From contig JAZHPA010000057.1 of NCBI GenBank assembly GCA_051024685.1, positions 1 to 17,627 of the forward strand: 17,627 nucleotides of DNA, read 5' to 3'. The stretch's first letter is position 1; the number at the start of each line of letters is the position of its first letter. This DNA comes from UBA12545 sp051024685. GTDB taxonomy: Bacteria > Bacillota > DSM-521 > Neomoorellales > Neomoorellaceae. The position numbers were made by a program, and so were the translations under genes. Below are positions 1 through 7,667 of the stretch, piece by piece. The notes under the pieces are model-generated. The model saw only the letters and a list, made by a program, of their open reading frames with translations. It ran no database searches and was not told where the DNA came from.

Positions 1-63
1 TTGGCTAGCCGCTCGGGTTTAGTCGCTCGCTTTCAAGTCCAAGCAGGCCTCCCTGGCGAAAAC

Positions 64-100
64 TGGGGATAACTCAGCTTCCAGCCCTGAGCTATCCCCA
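64..100 (-). terminator. Hairpin downstream of the unknown ORF, probable terminator
   Basis: An inverted repeat has arms at 65-77 and 87-99 around a 9-nt loop, and a T-A pair at 64/100 extends it. On the plus strand one position is an A-C mismatch. In minus-strand RNA the same position becomes a G-U wobble, so the whole 14-pair stem closes only in transcripts running in the direction of the operon. A short T run (AGTTTTC) follows on the minus strand, weaker than in a textbook intrinsic terminator. The hairpin lies about 70 nt past the stop codon of the last minus-strand gene, which suits an operon end. The rest of 1-169 shows no gene. Confidence 0.55.
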
Positions 101-169
101 CTTTACTTTTGCTCTCAGGCCTGCTCGGCTCTGGGGCACTCATGACCGCCCTTGCGGCCTAGGCCGGCG

Positions 170-982
170 TTACGGGTTCCGGCGCAGGAATGGTCTCATG
201 CGCCGCAGCCTGTGGGCCAGGGCAAAGGGGTTCTGCAGCTCTTCCCCGGCTACTTTTACGACTTCAATCCCGGCCTGGCGGTAAAAGAAGTCTTTCCGCC
301 AGTCGGAGGGCCAAGTGCCTATTTCAAATCCCAGTCTCAGACGGGGTAGAAAGTAGGCCAGTTTGCTCCCCCTTATCGCCACATTTTCCTTTATTTCTTC
401 GCCGGGATAGGCCCTTTCCAGGGCCAAGCGCAGGTTGCGCAAAGGCTCGGCAGCCGGAGGAGGTGAGGGCGCCGCTTCTTCCCCGGCGGGCAAGAGGGAG
501 GGAGGCGTTACCACATCGGCCGGAGGGACCTCTTCTTGCTCCTGCCGGAACTCAGGGAGGCCGTGTGCCTCGCCGCTGTCTTCTCCGGTTACATCCGCGC
601 CGTCTTCCACCACCGTGTCGTCCTCCGCGCCCGGAGCTTCTTCCGGAGGGGGTACCTCCGGCGGGCCGGTTTTGCTCGCCTGGTAGGCCGCGATGCCCCG
701 GACAATGATCTCCTCCAGGTCACGGGGAAAGCTGCCGAAGCTCTGCAGGATCTTTCGGTCAGGCAGCCGCTGGGCCACCAGTTGTTCCAGTAAAGCCCGG
801 ATATGCTGGGTGCGGCCTTCCAAGGCTTCCACCAGGAGATCGCCCATCTGCTGGACCAATTCGACTCCCCGGGCTATAGCTTCTTCCCTTTCTTCGCCCT
901 CTTTCAGGCCCGCGGAAATTGTGCACTGGACCAGCTCGTCAACGGAATTCAAAATCTGGGCTTCCAGTCTAGAATTGCGCAC
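170..982 (-). CDS. Protein of unknown function with acidic linker and compact C-terminal domain
   Basis: I do not recognise this family with confidence. A GTG start at 982 is preferred because GGGGAGG lies 7 nt upstream, giving 270 aa. An in-frame ATG at 1072 would add 30 residues but has no good ribosome binding site. Residues 1-100 (GTG numbering) look alpha-helical and charged, with heptad-like leucines that may form a coiled coil. Residues about 103-180 form a low-complexity linker rich in Pro, Glu, Asp and Ala. Residues about 181-270 form a compact domain with the run IRGSKLAYFLPRLRLGFEI and then a basic segment and GIEVVKV. That layout recalls DUF559/Vsr-like PD-(D/E)XK folds, but the usual Asp is replaced by Ala and the DG after the Glu is absent, so activity is doubtful. 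No signal peptide or membrane segment is visible. It follows metF after 132 nt and may be transcribed with it or from its own promoter. Confidence 0.75.
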   Translation of the reverse strand: MRNSRLEAQILNSVDELVQCTISAGLKEGEEREEAIARGVELVQQMGDLLVEALEGRTQHIRALLEQLVAQRLPDRKILQSFGSFPRDLEEIIVRGIAAYQASKTGPPEVPPPEEAPGAEDDTVVEDGADVTGEDSGEAHGLPEFRQEQEEVPPADVVTPPSLLPAGEEAAPSPPPAAEPLRNLRLALERAYPGEEIKENVAIRGSKLAYFLPRLRLGFEIGTWPSDWRKDFFYRQAGIEVVKVAGEELQNPFALAHRLRRMRPFLRRNP

Positions 983-989
983 AAAAATC

Positions 990-1013
990 CCTCCCCGGTG
1001 GAGGTTCTCCTCC
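990..1013 (-). promoter_or_regulatory. Leader with alternating GGAGG / CCTCC / GGAGG segments over the ribosome binding site
   Basis: Reading the minus strand, GGAGG (1013-1009), a 4-nt loop, CCTCC (1004-1000), a 5-nt loop and GGAGG (994-990) follow in order. The last GGAGG is the Shine-Dalgarno sequence 7 nt before the GTG at 982. The central CCTCC can pair with either purine block but not both, so one fold hides the ribosome binding site and the other exposes it. The pairs are seen directly; regulation is inference, and five-pair stems are weak. Confidence 0.3.
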
Positions 1014-1114
1014 CTATCAGTATATGCCTGGACGGGTAAAAGAGTACCTCTCCTTGCGAGGTTGCTTTCCATTTTGTAGGGAAAATGGGTACCGGGGAGG
1101 GAGTGAAGAAAGCG

Positions 1115-2044
1115 CTACTCGGCTGACGGCCGCGGGTACAAACCGGCCTCTTTCACGATGGTGGGAATGATCTCTTCCCACATGACGGCCATGATGTGCA
1201 CCCCGGCCACTCCTTCGATGGCTTGCAGGCGCTTAATCTGTTCAACGCATATGGCCACTCCCTCGGCTTTAGGGTCCGAGGCCTTTTCCATGCGCGCCAC
1301 GATTTCCTCGGGCACGACCATGCCGGCCACGGATTTTTGCATGTACCGGGCGGCTTTGGCCGATTTGAGGGGCATGACGCCGGCCAGGATATAGGCTTTC
1401 TTGTGGAGGCCACGCTCCCTGACCAGGGCCATAAAGCGCTCAAAGCGCTCCATGTCGAAAATGCATTGGGTCTGGATAAAGTCGGCCCCGGCCCTGATCT
1501 TTTTCTCCAGACGGAGGACCCGGAATTCAAAGGGATCGGCAAAGGGATTGGCCGCCGCTCCGATGAAGAAGCCCGGCTCGTGTTCTTTGATTTCCTCCCC
1601 GCAGGCAAACCTTTTATTATCGCGCATATCTTTAACGATCTGGAGGAGCTGGATGGAGTCCACATCATGGACATTTTTGGCCGTAGGGTGGTTGCCGAAG
1701 GACTGATGATCCCCCGTGAGGCAGAGGACATTGCGGATACCCAAGCTGTAGGCCCCCAGGAGGTCGCTCTGCAGGGCAATACGGTTGCGGTCCCTCACGG
1801 TCATCTGCATGATGGGCTCTACGCCAGCCCGCAGCACGTGTACGGCGGCAGCTATACTGGACATGCGTACAATGGCCGTCTGGTTGTCGGTCAGGTTGGC
1901 CGCATCAACGTAATCTTTAAGGAGCTCGGCATGATGCAGAATGCCTTCGGGCGAGGCGTGCTTGGGCGGTCCAATCTCGCCGCTTACCACGAAATGGCCC
2001 TGGGAAAGGAGGCGCTCCAGTCTGCTCTCCGTTTTCAAGCCCAT
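1115..2044 (-). CDS. metF: 5,10-methylenetetrahydrofolate reductase, catalytic subunit MetF
   Basis: This cytoplasmic FMN-dependent TIM-barrel enzyme reduces 5,10-methylene-THF to 5-methyl-THF, the last reductive step of the methyl branch. The 309 residues carry an early GEIGPPK segment, where Glu23 matches the conserved catalytic glutamate region of MetF, then MTVRDRNRIALQSDLLGA and CLTGD (108-112), typical of folate-linked reductases. The product feeds AcsE in the same operon. The ATG overlaps the metV stop by one base (TAATG), so translation is probably coupled. MetF of the Moorella type is known to work with MetV and an Hdr-like electron-transfer module rather than alone with NADH. The small clostridial MetF length is normal. 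It is the last Wood-Ljungdahl gene in the cluster, and no clear terminator follows it before the unknown ORF. Confidence 0.95.
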   Translation of the reverse strand: MGLKTESRLERLLSQGHFVVSGEIGPPKHASPEGILHHAELLKDYVDAANLTDNQTAIVRMSSIAAAVHVLRAGVEPIMQMTVRDRNRIALQSDLLGAYSLGIRNVLCLTGDHQSFGNHPTAKNVHDVDSIQLLQIVKDMRDNKRFACGEEIKEHEPGFFIGAAANPFADPFEFRVLRLEKKIRAGADFIQTQCIFDMERFERFMALVRERGLHKKAYILAGVMPLKSAKAARYMQKSVAGMVVPEEIVARMEKASDPKAEGVAICVEQIKRLQAIEGVAGVHIMAVMWEEIIPTIVKEAGLYPRPSAE

Positions 2045-2712
2045 TACATCCTCACATCCTCTCGTACCACTTTGCGCGGGCCGCCGTCGCGGGCTTTAGA
2101 CCAGTCCTTGGGCGGCTGAATGTCCAGAAGGAGGTCCAGCTTGCCCAAGGCGCTCAGGCGCTCGTAGATAAGTTGCCAGGCACAGGGAATGTCAGGACTT
2201 ACTTCACATTTTCCCCCCTGGGAACCGCCGCAGGGGCCGTTCAGCAGGCTTTTGGAGCAGCGGATTATGGGGCAGATACCGCCTGTCTTATGGAGGATGC
2301 ATTCGCCGCATAGCCCGCAACGTTCTTCCCACACCCCGTGCTCTACGGCACCCCCGGCAAACTTGGTGTTGAGGGCCGGTACCACCCATTTCTTAAAGCG
2401 CTCGGCCAGGAATTGGACGCCCACCCCGCAGGCCAGGGAGAGGATGCAGTCTACATCTTCAGTTACATATTTATCCAGGAGTTGCACATATTCGGGGTCG
2501 CACTGGCGAGTGAGGGTGACTTCTACGGTTTCCAGGCTCTTCCCTTCTTTTTTGCGCAGCATGCGCAGGCTGGCGGCGAGGATTCCAGTCTCTTTTTCTC
2601 CCCCGGCCAGGCAAACCGTGACACAGCCCCCACATCCCACTACCAGAATCTTGCGGGCCTCCCCGATCAGGTCTGCTACCTCCGCTAGAGGCTTGGGGTC
2701 CGCTACAATCAC
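2044..2712 (-). CDS. metV: MetV, iron-sulfur partner subunit of methylene-THF reductase
   Basis: MetV is the cysteine-rich zinc/iron-sulfur partner of MetF in acetogens and passes electrons to the MetF flavin. This 222-residue protein has an N-terminal CGGCVTVC cluster motif (Cys27, 30, 34), further cysteines at 71, 89 and 95, and a dense C-terminal group (Cys132, 135, 138, 147, 152, 161, 169, 177) that includes CGLCGEC and NGPCGGS, the MTHFR-C signature. It starts with GTG and overlaps the mvhD stop by four bases (GTGA). It ends in the TAATG junction with metF. The mvhD-metV-metF order implies that electrons flow from HdrABC through MvhD to MetV and then MetF. Cluster number and type cannot be fixed from sequence alone. 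Confidence 0.93.
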   Translation of the reverse strand: MIVADPKPLAEVADLIGEARKILVVGCGGCVTVCLAGGEKETGILAASLRMLRKKEGKSLETVEVTLTRQCDPEYVQLLDKYVTEDVDCILSLACGVGVQFLAERFKKWVVPALNTKFAGGAVEHGVWEERCGLCGECILHKTGGICPIIRCSKSLLNGPCGGSQGGKCEVSPDIPCAWQLIYERLSALGKLDLLLDIQPPKDWSKARDGGPRKVVREDVRM

Positions 2713-3161
2713 GTTTGCTCACCCGCCTTTTCTTCCTTTGTAGGGAAATAACACCGGTTCAGGGGACTGGGCCCCAGGCTTTTGATTCTTGCGGTGAATT
2801 CCCGGGCGATTTCGGCAAAGCGCGGCCCCATGGAGCTGGATAAGTTGTACATTTCCAGGCGCTCGCCCCCGATGCCGATTTCGTCCAGGAGTTTTTTGGC
2901 GTATTCCACCCGCTTCCTGGCCCGGATGTTGCCCTTGAGGAAGTGGCAGTCTCCCTCCAGGCAGCCGGCAACATAAACTCCGTCGGCTCCTTCTTCGAAG
3001 GCCCCCAGGAGGACTCTTACGTCTACTTTTCCGGTGCACGGCAGCTCCACAAGGCGCACATTGGCCGGGTACTGGAGGCGCATGGAGCCGGCAAGGTCAG
3101 CTGCCGAATAGGCGCAGTAATAACAGCAAAAGGCTACTATTTTGGGCTCGAATTCCGCCAA
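2709..3161 (-). CDS. mvhD: MvhD-type [2Fe-2S] electron-transfer subunit
   Basis: This 150-residue protein matches the MvhD/FrhD-like delta-subunit family, which in methanogens links the Mvh hydrogenase to heterodisulfide reductase through one [2Fe-2S] cluster. It shows the family pattern CCYYCAYSAAD (Cys12, 13, 16), PCTGKVD (Cys42) and GCLEGDCHF (Cys67, 72). No MvhA or MvhG hydrogenase gene is beside it. Its place between hdrA and metV suggests it carries electrons between HdrA and MetV instead. It starts with TTG, supported by GGAGGTG 8 nt upstream inside the end of hdrA, with only 2 nt between hdrA stop and start. Its last bases overlap metV. Confidence 0.93.
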   Translation of the reverse strand: MAEFEPKIVAFCCYYCAYSAADLAGSMRLQYPANVRLVELPCTGKVDVRVLLGAFEEGADGVYVAGCLEGDCHFLKGNIRARKRVEYAKKLLDEIGIGGERLEMYNLSSSMGPRFAEIAREFTARIKSLGPSPLNRCYFPTKEEKAGEQT

Positions 3162-3163
3162 AT

Positions 3164-6100
3164 CTAGGACACCTCCTCGAAGAGGCCTGCCACCTTGGCC
3201 AGAAGCTGGTGGTCCTTGTAGTGCTGCAATTGGATGGCCTTAGCCGGGCACTCGGCAGCGCAGGTTCCGCACCCCTGGCACTGCACGGCGCTGATCTCGG
3301 CCACGTTGCGCTCGTTAATCCGCGGCACACCGTAGGGGCATACCCGCACACAGGTGAGGCAGGCGGCGCACTTGGTCTCCTCTACCACCGCCACTACTCC
3401 GCCGACCATCAGGTTCTCTTTGGATAGTATGGTGCAGGCCCGGGCTACGGCCCCTTTCGCCTGGGCTACGGCTTCGGCCAGGAATTTGGGGGAATGGGCG
3501 GCGCCGCACAAGAATATGCCCGCCGAGGGAAAGTCTATGGGCGACAGCTTGGCGTGGGTTTCCACCAGGAACTTATCCTCGTTAAGGGGCAGTTTGAGCA
3601 GGGTTGCCAGCTTCTCAATGCCGTCGGGGGCCGCCGCGCCGGTGGCCAGCACCAATTGATCCGGCCACAGTAGAATGGTTTTCCCCGAAGAGGGGTCGGT
3701 TACCTCAACTTCCAGCAGGCCTATATCCCTCCGGCGTACCACGGGTTTCTGCTCCGGCTCAAAGGGGATGAACAGGACCCCCTTCTCCCGGGCCAGGCGG
3801 TAGTAATCCTCCATAAAACCATAAGTCCGGACATCCCGGTAGAGGATATAAACCTGGGCCTCGGGGTTGAGTTCTTTGATGCGCAGGGCATTCTTCAGGG
3901 ACTGGGCACAGCATGTGCGGCTGCAGTAGAGGCGCCCCGGCTCCCGGGAACCCACACACTGGATGAAGACTACTTCTTTGTTGGCCCGAGGGTTCCACCG
4001 GCCGGAGGCCAGGGCCTGCTCGAGTTCTGTATTGGTAAGAACGCGTTCGTCCTGGCCCCGGAGATATTCGTCGGTGGCGATCTCTTGGGCGCCGGTGGCC
4101 ACGATGACCACGCCGTGCTCCAGCTTTAGGGTGCGACGCACATGCCCTTTGCCCGGTTCTGCCAGGGAAATGGTGGTGATGAAGTGGCCCTGATGCCCAC
4201 CGAAATCTTCCAGGCGCGCACCGGTGAAGACCTGAATGCGCGGGTGAGACTGAACCTTTTGTATAAGGCCCTGGAGGAATACCTGAATGTCGCTCCCCTC
4301 CAGGCTGAAGCGCAGGTTCCGGGCGAAGCCTCCCAGATCCGGCTCCTGTTCCACTAGATAAGCTTCATAACCTTGCTCGGCTATGTCCAAGGCAGCGGTC
4401 AGCCCGGCCACCCCACCGCCGATGATCAGGGCACGGGGCACCACCGGTACTGGGTTGAGATGGAGGGCCTCATGGGTCTTTACCTTGGCTACCGCCATGC
4501 GCACGAGATCCTTAGCCTTTTCGGTGGCGTTTGCCGGTTCGCCGCGGTGCACCCACGAACATTGATCACGGATGTTGGCCATCTCAAAATAGAAAGGATT
4601 CAAGCCCGCCTCCTTTAGGGTTTCGCGGAAGAGGGGCTGGTGGGTGCGAATGGTGCACGAGGCCACCACTACGCGGTTCAGGCGGTGTTCCTGGATAACC
4701 TCTTGCATCTTCTTCAGGGTGTCCTGGGAGCAGGTATAGAGGTTGTCTTCCACGTGGACTACCCCGGGGAGGCGGCGGGTAAACTCCACCACTGCCTTGA
4801 CATCCACCACGCCCGCAATGTTAATGCCGCAGTGGCAGATGAAGACTCCCACCCGCGGTTCTTCCCGGCTCACATCCCTCTCCGGCGGGTATTCCTTCGG
4901 CTTAACGAGGGTGTTGCGGGCCGGGGCCAGACAGGCGCCGGCGCAGGCCGCCGCCGCGCTGGCATTTATCACGGTTTCGGGAATATCCCGGGGCCCTTGG
5001 AACATGCCGGCTACGTAAATTCCCTCACGGCTGGTGGATACGGGATTCCATTCCGGGGTGAGGGCAAAGCCATAACGGTTCAGCTCGATGCCGCAAACCC
5101 GGGCCAGCTTCGCCGCTTCTTGCGGGGGCCGGACTCCCACCGCCAGGACCACCAGATCGAATTCTTCCCGCACTAGCTTATTCCCGTCCACATACTGGAT
5201 AAAGAGGTTGTGGGTGACGGGATCCTCTTCCACCCGCGAGACCATGGCCCGCACGTAGCGAACCCCGGCCTGCTTGGCCCCTTCCACGTACTTATCAAAA
5301 TTCTTCCCGTAAGACCGCATGTCCAGGTAGAAGATGGTGGGCTCGATGTTGGCATCATGCTCCCGCGCTATGAGGGCCTCTTTGGTGGAGTACATGCAGC
5401 AGACGGCCGAGCAGTAGGGGTTGCCCTCGCCCTCACAATCCCGGGAGCCGACGCACTGGATGAAGGCCACTTTCCGCGGGGCCTCGCGGTCCGAAGGCCG
5501 CAGCACATGGCCCTGGGTGGGGCCGGTGGAGCTCAACAGCCGCTCAAATTCCATGCTGGTGATAACATTGGGGTAATAGCCGTAACCGTACTCCCCTGCC
5601 AGTCGGGCATCGAAGAGTTCGTACCCTGGAGCCAGGATTATGGTGCCTACTTGCAGTTCCTGCCACTTCTCTTCCTGCCAGTGCCCTACAGCCTTCTTCT
5701 TGCACACCGCCTCGCACTGCAGACATTCGGAACAGATCCCGCAGTTTAAGCAGCGCTTGGCCTCGGCCACAGCCATCTCCCGGGTGTATCCCCGGCATAC
5801 TTCCCGGAAGTCCTTAATCCTTTCAGACGGGGAAGCCATATCCTGAGGGACTCTCCGGCCCGGGAAGGGGACAATTTTTTCCGGCGGACCCAGTTTCTCC
5901 ACCCTGGCCTGGCTCCGGCCGCTCAGGAGGTCCTCGCCGTTGAGGTAGCGTTTTACGCTTTCAGCGGCCTCATGCCCCGAGGCCACCGCTTCGACGACGG
6001 AGCCTGCTCCCCTCACCGCATCCCCGCAGGCAAAGACTCCCGGTAGCGAGGTGGCGAGGGTAAGGGGGTCTGCTGCGATGAGGCCCCGGTTTACCCCCAC

Positions 6101-7645
6101 ACCGCTCTTCTCTCCCAGGAAGGAAAGGTCAGCTGCCTGGCCTATGGCTACAATAACCGTATCGGCCGGCAGGACTTCGGTTGCCGCAGGGTTGTACTGG
6201 GGGTTAAAGCGTCCCTCTTCGTCAAAGACCCGGGTGCACTCCATGAGCTCTACACCGCTCACCCGGCCGTCCTGTCCCCGGAAGCCCTTGGGACCCCGGG
6301 AGGTATGAAGCAAAATGCCTTCCTCCAGGGCTTCTTCGATTTCCCAGGGGTGGGCCGGCATTTCCTCGCGGGATTCCAGGCAGGCTACATGAACTTCTTC
6401 CGCTCCCAGACGCCGTGCAGTACGGGCCACGTCCATGGCCACGTTGCCGCCGCCGATTACTACGACCCGCCGACCCACTTTGACCTCCTGGCCCAGGGCT
6501 ACCTGGCGGAGGAAGTCCAGGCCGGGCAGGACGCCTTCCAGGTCAGCACCCGGTACATTTAAACGGCGGCTTTGCTGGAGCCCTACGGCAAGGATTACCG
6601 CGTCGTACCGGTCAAGGAGCTCTTCCAGGGAAAGGTCCTTCCCCAGACGGGTGTTGGGAATAAATTCAATTCCCAAGCCCAGGATGCGCCGGGTCTCACG
6701 TTCCACTATTTCAAGGGGCAGGCGGTAGCGGGGAATAGCGCTTCTGAGCATGCCGCCCGGTTCTGCTAAGGCGTCGTAAACCGTAACTCGATATCCTTCC
6801 AGGGCCAGGTCCTGGGCTGCCGTCAGGCCGGCGGGGCCGGCGCCCACTACGGCCACTTTTTCCGGCCGCGTATCCCGCGGCCGGAAGGTTTCCTTTTCCC
6901 TTTCTTGGGCCTCCTCCCAGCCGAAATCGTAGGCCGCACGTTTTAACAGGGCAATGGCCACCGGGTCGTCGTACTGGCCGCGGTTACATTCCCTCTCGCA
7001 CGGGTGATGGCAGATGCGGCCGCAGATACCGGCAAAGGGCATGCGCCGACGGACGACCTCCAGGGCTTCGGCGAATTTGCCCTGGGAGATGAGGGCTACA
7101 TACCCCTGGACATTGGTACCTGCCGGGCAGGTACTGCGGCAGGGAGGTATGCCCCGTTTTTCTATCAAATACTTATTGGGTACTGCCTGGGGGAACAGCT
7201 TGTATATGGCCTTACGTTCTCCCATGCCCTCGTTGAACTCGTTGGGCAGCTGTACAGGGCATACTTGTTCGCAGTCGCCGCAGGCCGTACATTCATCGAG
7301 ATTTACATATCGCGGGCGCTGGCGGATGCGGACTTTAAAGTTGCCGCTGCAGCCCTCGACGCCCTCCAGGGAGGAACAGGTGTAGAGGCGGATGTTGGGA
7401 TGATTCAAAGTGTCGGTCATCCGGGGACCTAACAGGCACATGGCGCATTCGTTGGTGGGGAAAGTTTTGTCCAGCTGGGTCATTTTCCCCCCGATAGAGG
7501 GCGATTCGGTTACCAGGTGAACCAAATACCCGGCATTAGCCAGGTCCAGGGCAGCCTGCATGCCGGCAATGCCGCCGCCGGCCACCAAAACCGAACCTAC
7601 CACTTCCGTGTTCTCCTTTTCCTTCTTCAGCTCGTTCTTCGGCAA
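3164..7645 (-). CDS. hdrA: Giant HdrA: HdrA / GltD-type NAD(P)H-flavin oxidoreductase / HdrA fusion
   Basis: This is the flavin and iron-sulfur core of the MetFV-HdrABC-MvhD complex, predicted to oxidise NADH and distribute, possibly bifurcate, electrons. The 1493 residues read as three blocks. (1) HdrA-1 without the usual N-terminal domain: FAD loop AGGGIAG (22-28), ECAMC (66-70), cluster Cys119/122/125/129, resuming at RCLNCGICSEC (631-641) and FIQCVGSRD (728-736). (2) An inserted GltD/NfnB-like module, about 165-575: cysteines 169, 173, 208, 212, 216, 220, FAD loop VGAGPAG (267-273), NAD(P)H loop IGGGNVAMD (397-405). (3) A complete HdrA-2 from about 930: CHCG (937-940), FAD loop IGGGVAG, FIQCVGSRE, and two C-terminal [4Fe-4S] motifs (Cys1426/1429/1432/1436 and 1456/1459/1462/1466). 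The start is TTG; the N-terminal FAD loop shows little can be missing. HdrB and HdrC are encoded just upstream, 22 nt away, and mvhD follows after 2 nt. Known HdrA proteins bifurcate at FAD; bifurcation here is inferred. Confidence 0.95.
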   Translation of the reverse strand: MPKNELKKEKENTEVVGSVLVAGGGIAGMQAALDLANAGYLVHLVTESPSIGGKMTQLDKTFPTNECAMCLLGPRMTDTLNHPNIRLYTCSSLEGVEGCSGNFKVRIRQRPRYVNLDECTACGDCEQVCPVQLPNEFNEGMGERKAIYKLFPQAVPNKYLIEKRGIPPCRSTCPAGTNVQGYVALISQGKFAEALEVVRRRMPFAGICGRICHHPCERECNRGQYDDPVAIALLKRAAYDFGWEEAQEREKETFRPRDTRPEKVAVVGAGPAGLTAAQDLALEGYRVTVYDALAEPGGMLRSAIPRYRLPLEIVERETRRILGLGIEFIPNTRLGKDLSLEELLDRYDAVILAVGLQQSRRLNVPGADLEGVLPGLDFLRQVALGQEVKVGRRVVVIGGGNVAMDVARTARRLGAEEVHVACLESREEMPAHPWEIEEALEEGILLHTSRGPKGFRGQDGRVSGVELMECTRVFDEEGRFNPQYNPAATEVLPADTVIVAIGQAADLSFLGEKSGVGVNRGLIAADPLTLATSLPGVFACGDAVRGAGSVVEAVASGHEAAESVKRYLNGEDLLSGRSQARVEKLGPPEKIVPFPGRRVPQDMASPSERIKDFREVCRGYTREMAVAEAKRCLNCGICSECLQCEAVCKKKAVGHWQEEKWQELQVGTIILAPGYELFDARLAGEYGYGYYPNVITSMEFERLLSSTGPTQGHVLRPSDREAPRKVAFIQCVGSRDCEGEGNPYCSAVCCMYSTKEALIAREHDANIEPTIFYLDMRSYGKNFDKYVEGAKQAGVRYVRAMVSRVEEDPVTHNLFIQYVDGNKLVREEFDLVVLAVGVRPPQEAAKLARVCGIELNRYGFALTPEWNPVSTSREGIYVAGMFQGPRDIPETVINASAAAACAGACLAPARNTLVKPKEYPPERDVSREEPRVGVFICHCGINIAGVVDVKAVVEFTRRLPGVVHVEDNLYTCSQDTLKKMQEVIQEHRLNRVVVASCTIRTHQPLFRETLKEAGLNPFYFEMANIRDQCSWVHRGEPANATEKAKDLVRMAVAKVKTHEALHLNPVPVVPRALIIGGGVAGLTAALDIAEQGYEAYLVEQEPDLGGFARNLRFSLEGSDIQVFLQGLIQKVQSHPRIQVFTGARLEDFGGHQGHFITTISLAEPGKGHVRRTLKLEHGVVIVATGAQEIATDEYLRGQDERVLTNTELEQALASGRWNPRANKEVVFIQCVGSREPGRLYCSRTCCAQSLKNALRIKELNPEAQVYILYRDVRTYGFMEDYYRLAREKGVLFIPFEPEQKPVVRRRDIGLLEVEVTDPSSGKTILLWPDQLVLATGAAAPDGIEKLATLLKLPLNEDKFLVETHAKLSPIDFPSAGIFLCGAAHSPKFLAEAVAQAKGAVARACTILSKENLMVGGVVAVVEETKCAACLTCVRVCPYGVPRINERNVAEISAVQCQGCGTCAAECPAKAIQLQHYKDHQLLAKVAGLFEEVS

Positions 7646-7667
7646 GGCAACCTCACCACCTTCCCTC

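Noticed and set aside
87..99. Minus-strand GGGGATAGCTCAG resembles the 5' end of a tRNA
   Set aside because: No anticodon arm, T arm or matching acceptor follows; the bases pair with the nearby arm at 65-77 as a simple hairpin.
1019..1047. Promoter with TATACT at 1024-1019 on the minus strand
   Set aside because: The -10 resembles the consensus, but no acceptable -35 was found at 16-18 nt spacing, so it is not listed as a feature.
983..1072. ATG at 1072 as start of the unknown protein
   Set aside because: No good ribosome binding site precedes it, and the extra 30 codons contain the Shine-Dalgarno of the GTG at 982 and a possible -10 element.
1196..2119. 307-residue open frame on the plus strand
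   Set aside because: It is antisense to metF and the end of metV, has no family-like motifs, and mirrors the codon pattern of the real genes.
2709..3161. mvhD as evidence of an Mvh hydrogenase
   Set aside because: No hydrogenase large or small subunit gene is in the window, and the neighbours are hdrA and metV, so a role in the methylene-THF reductase complex fits better.
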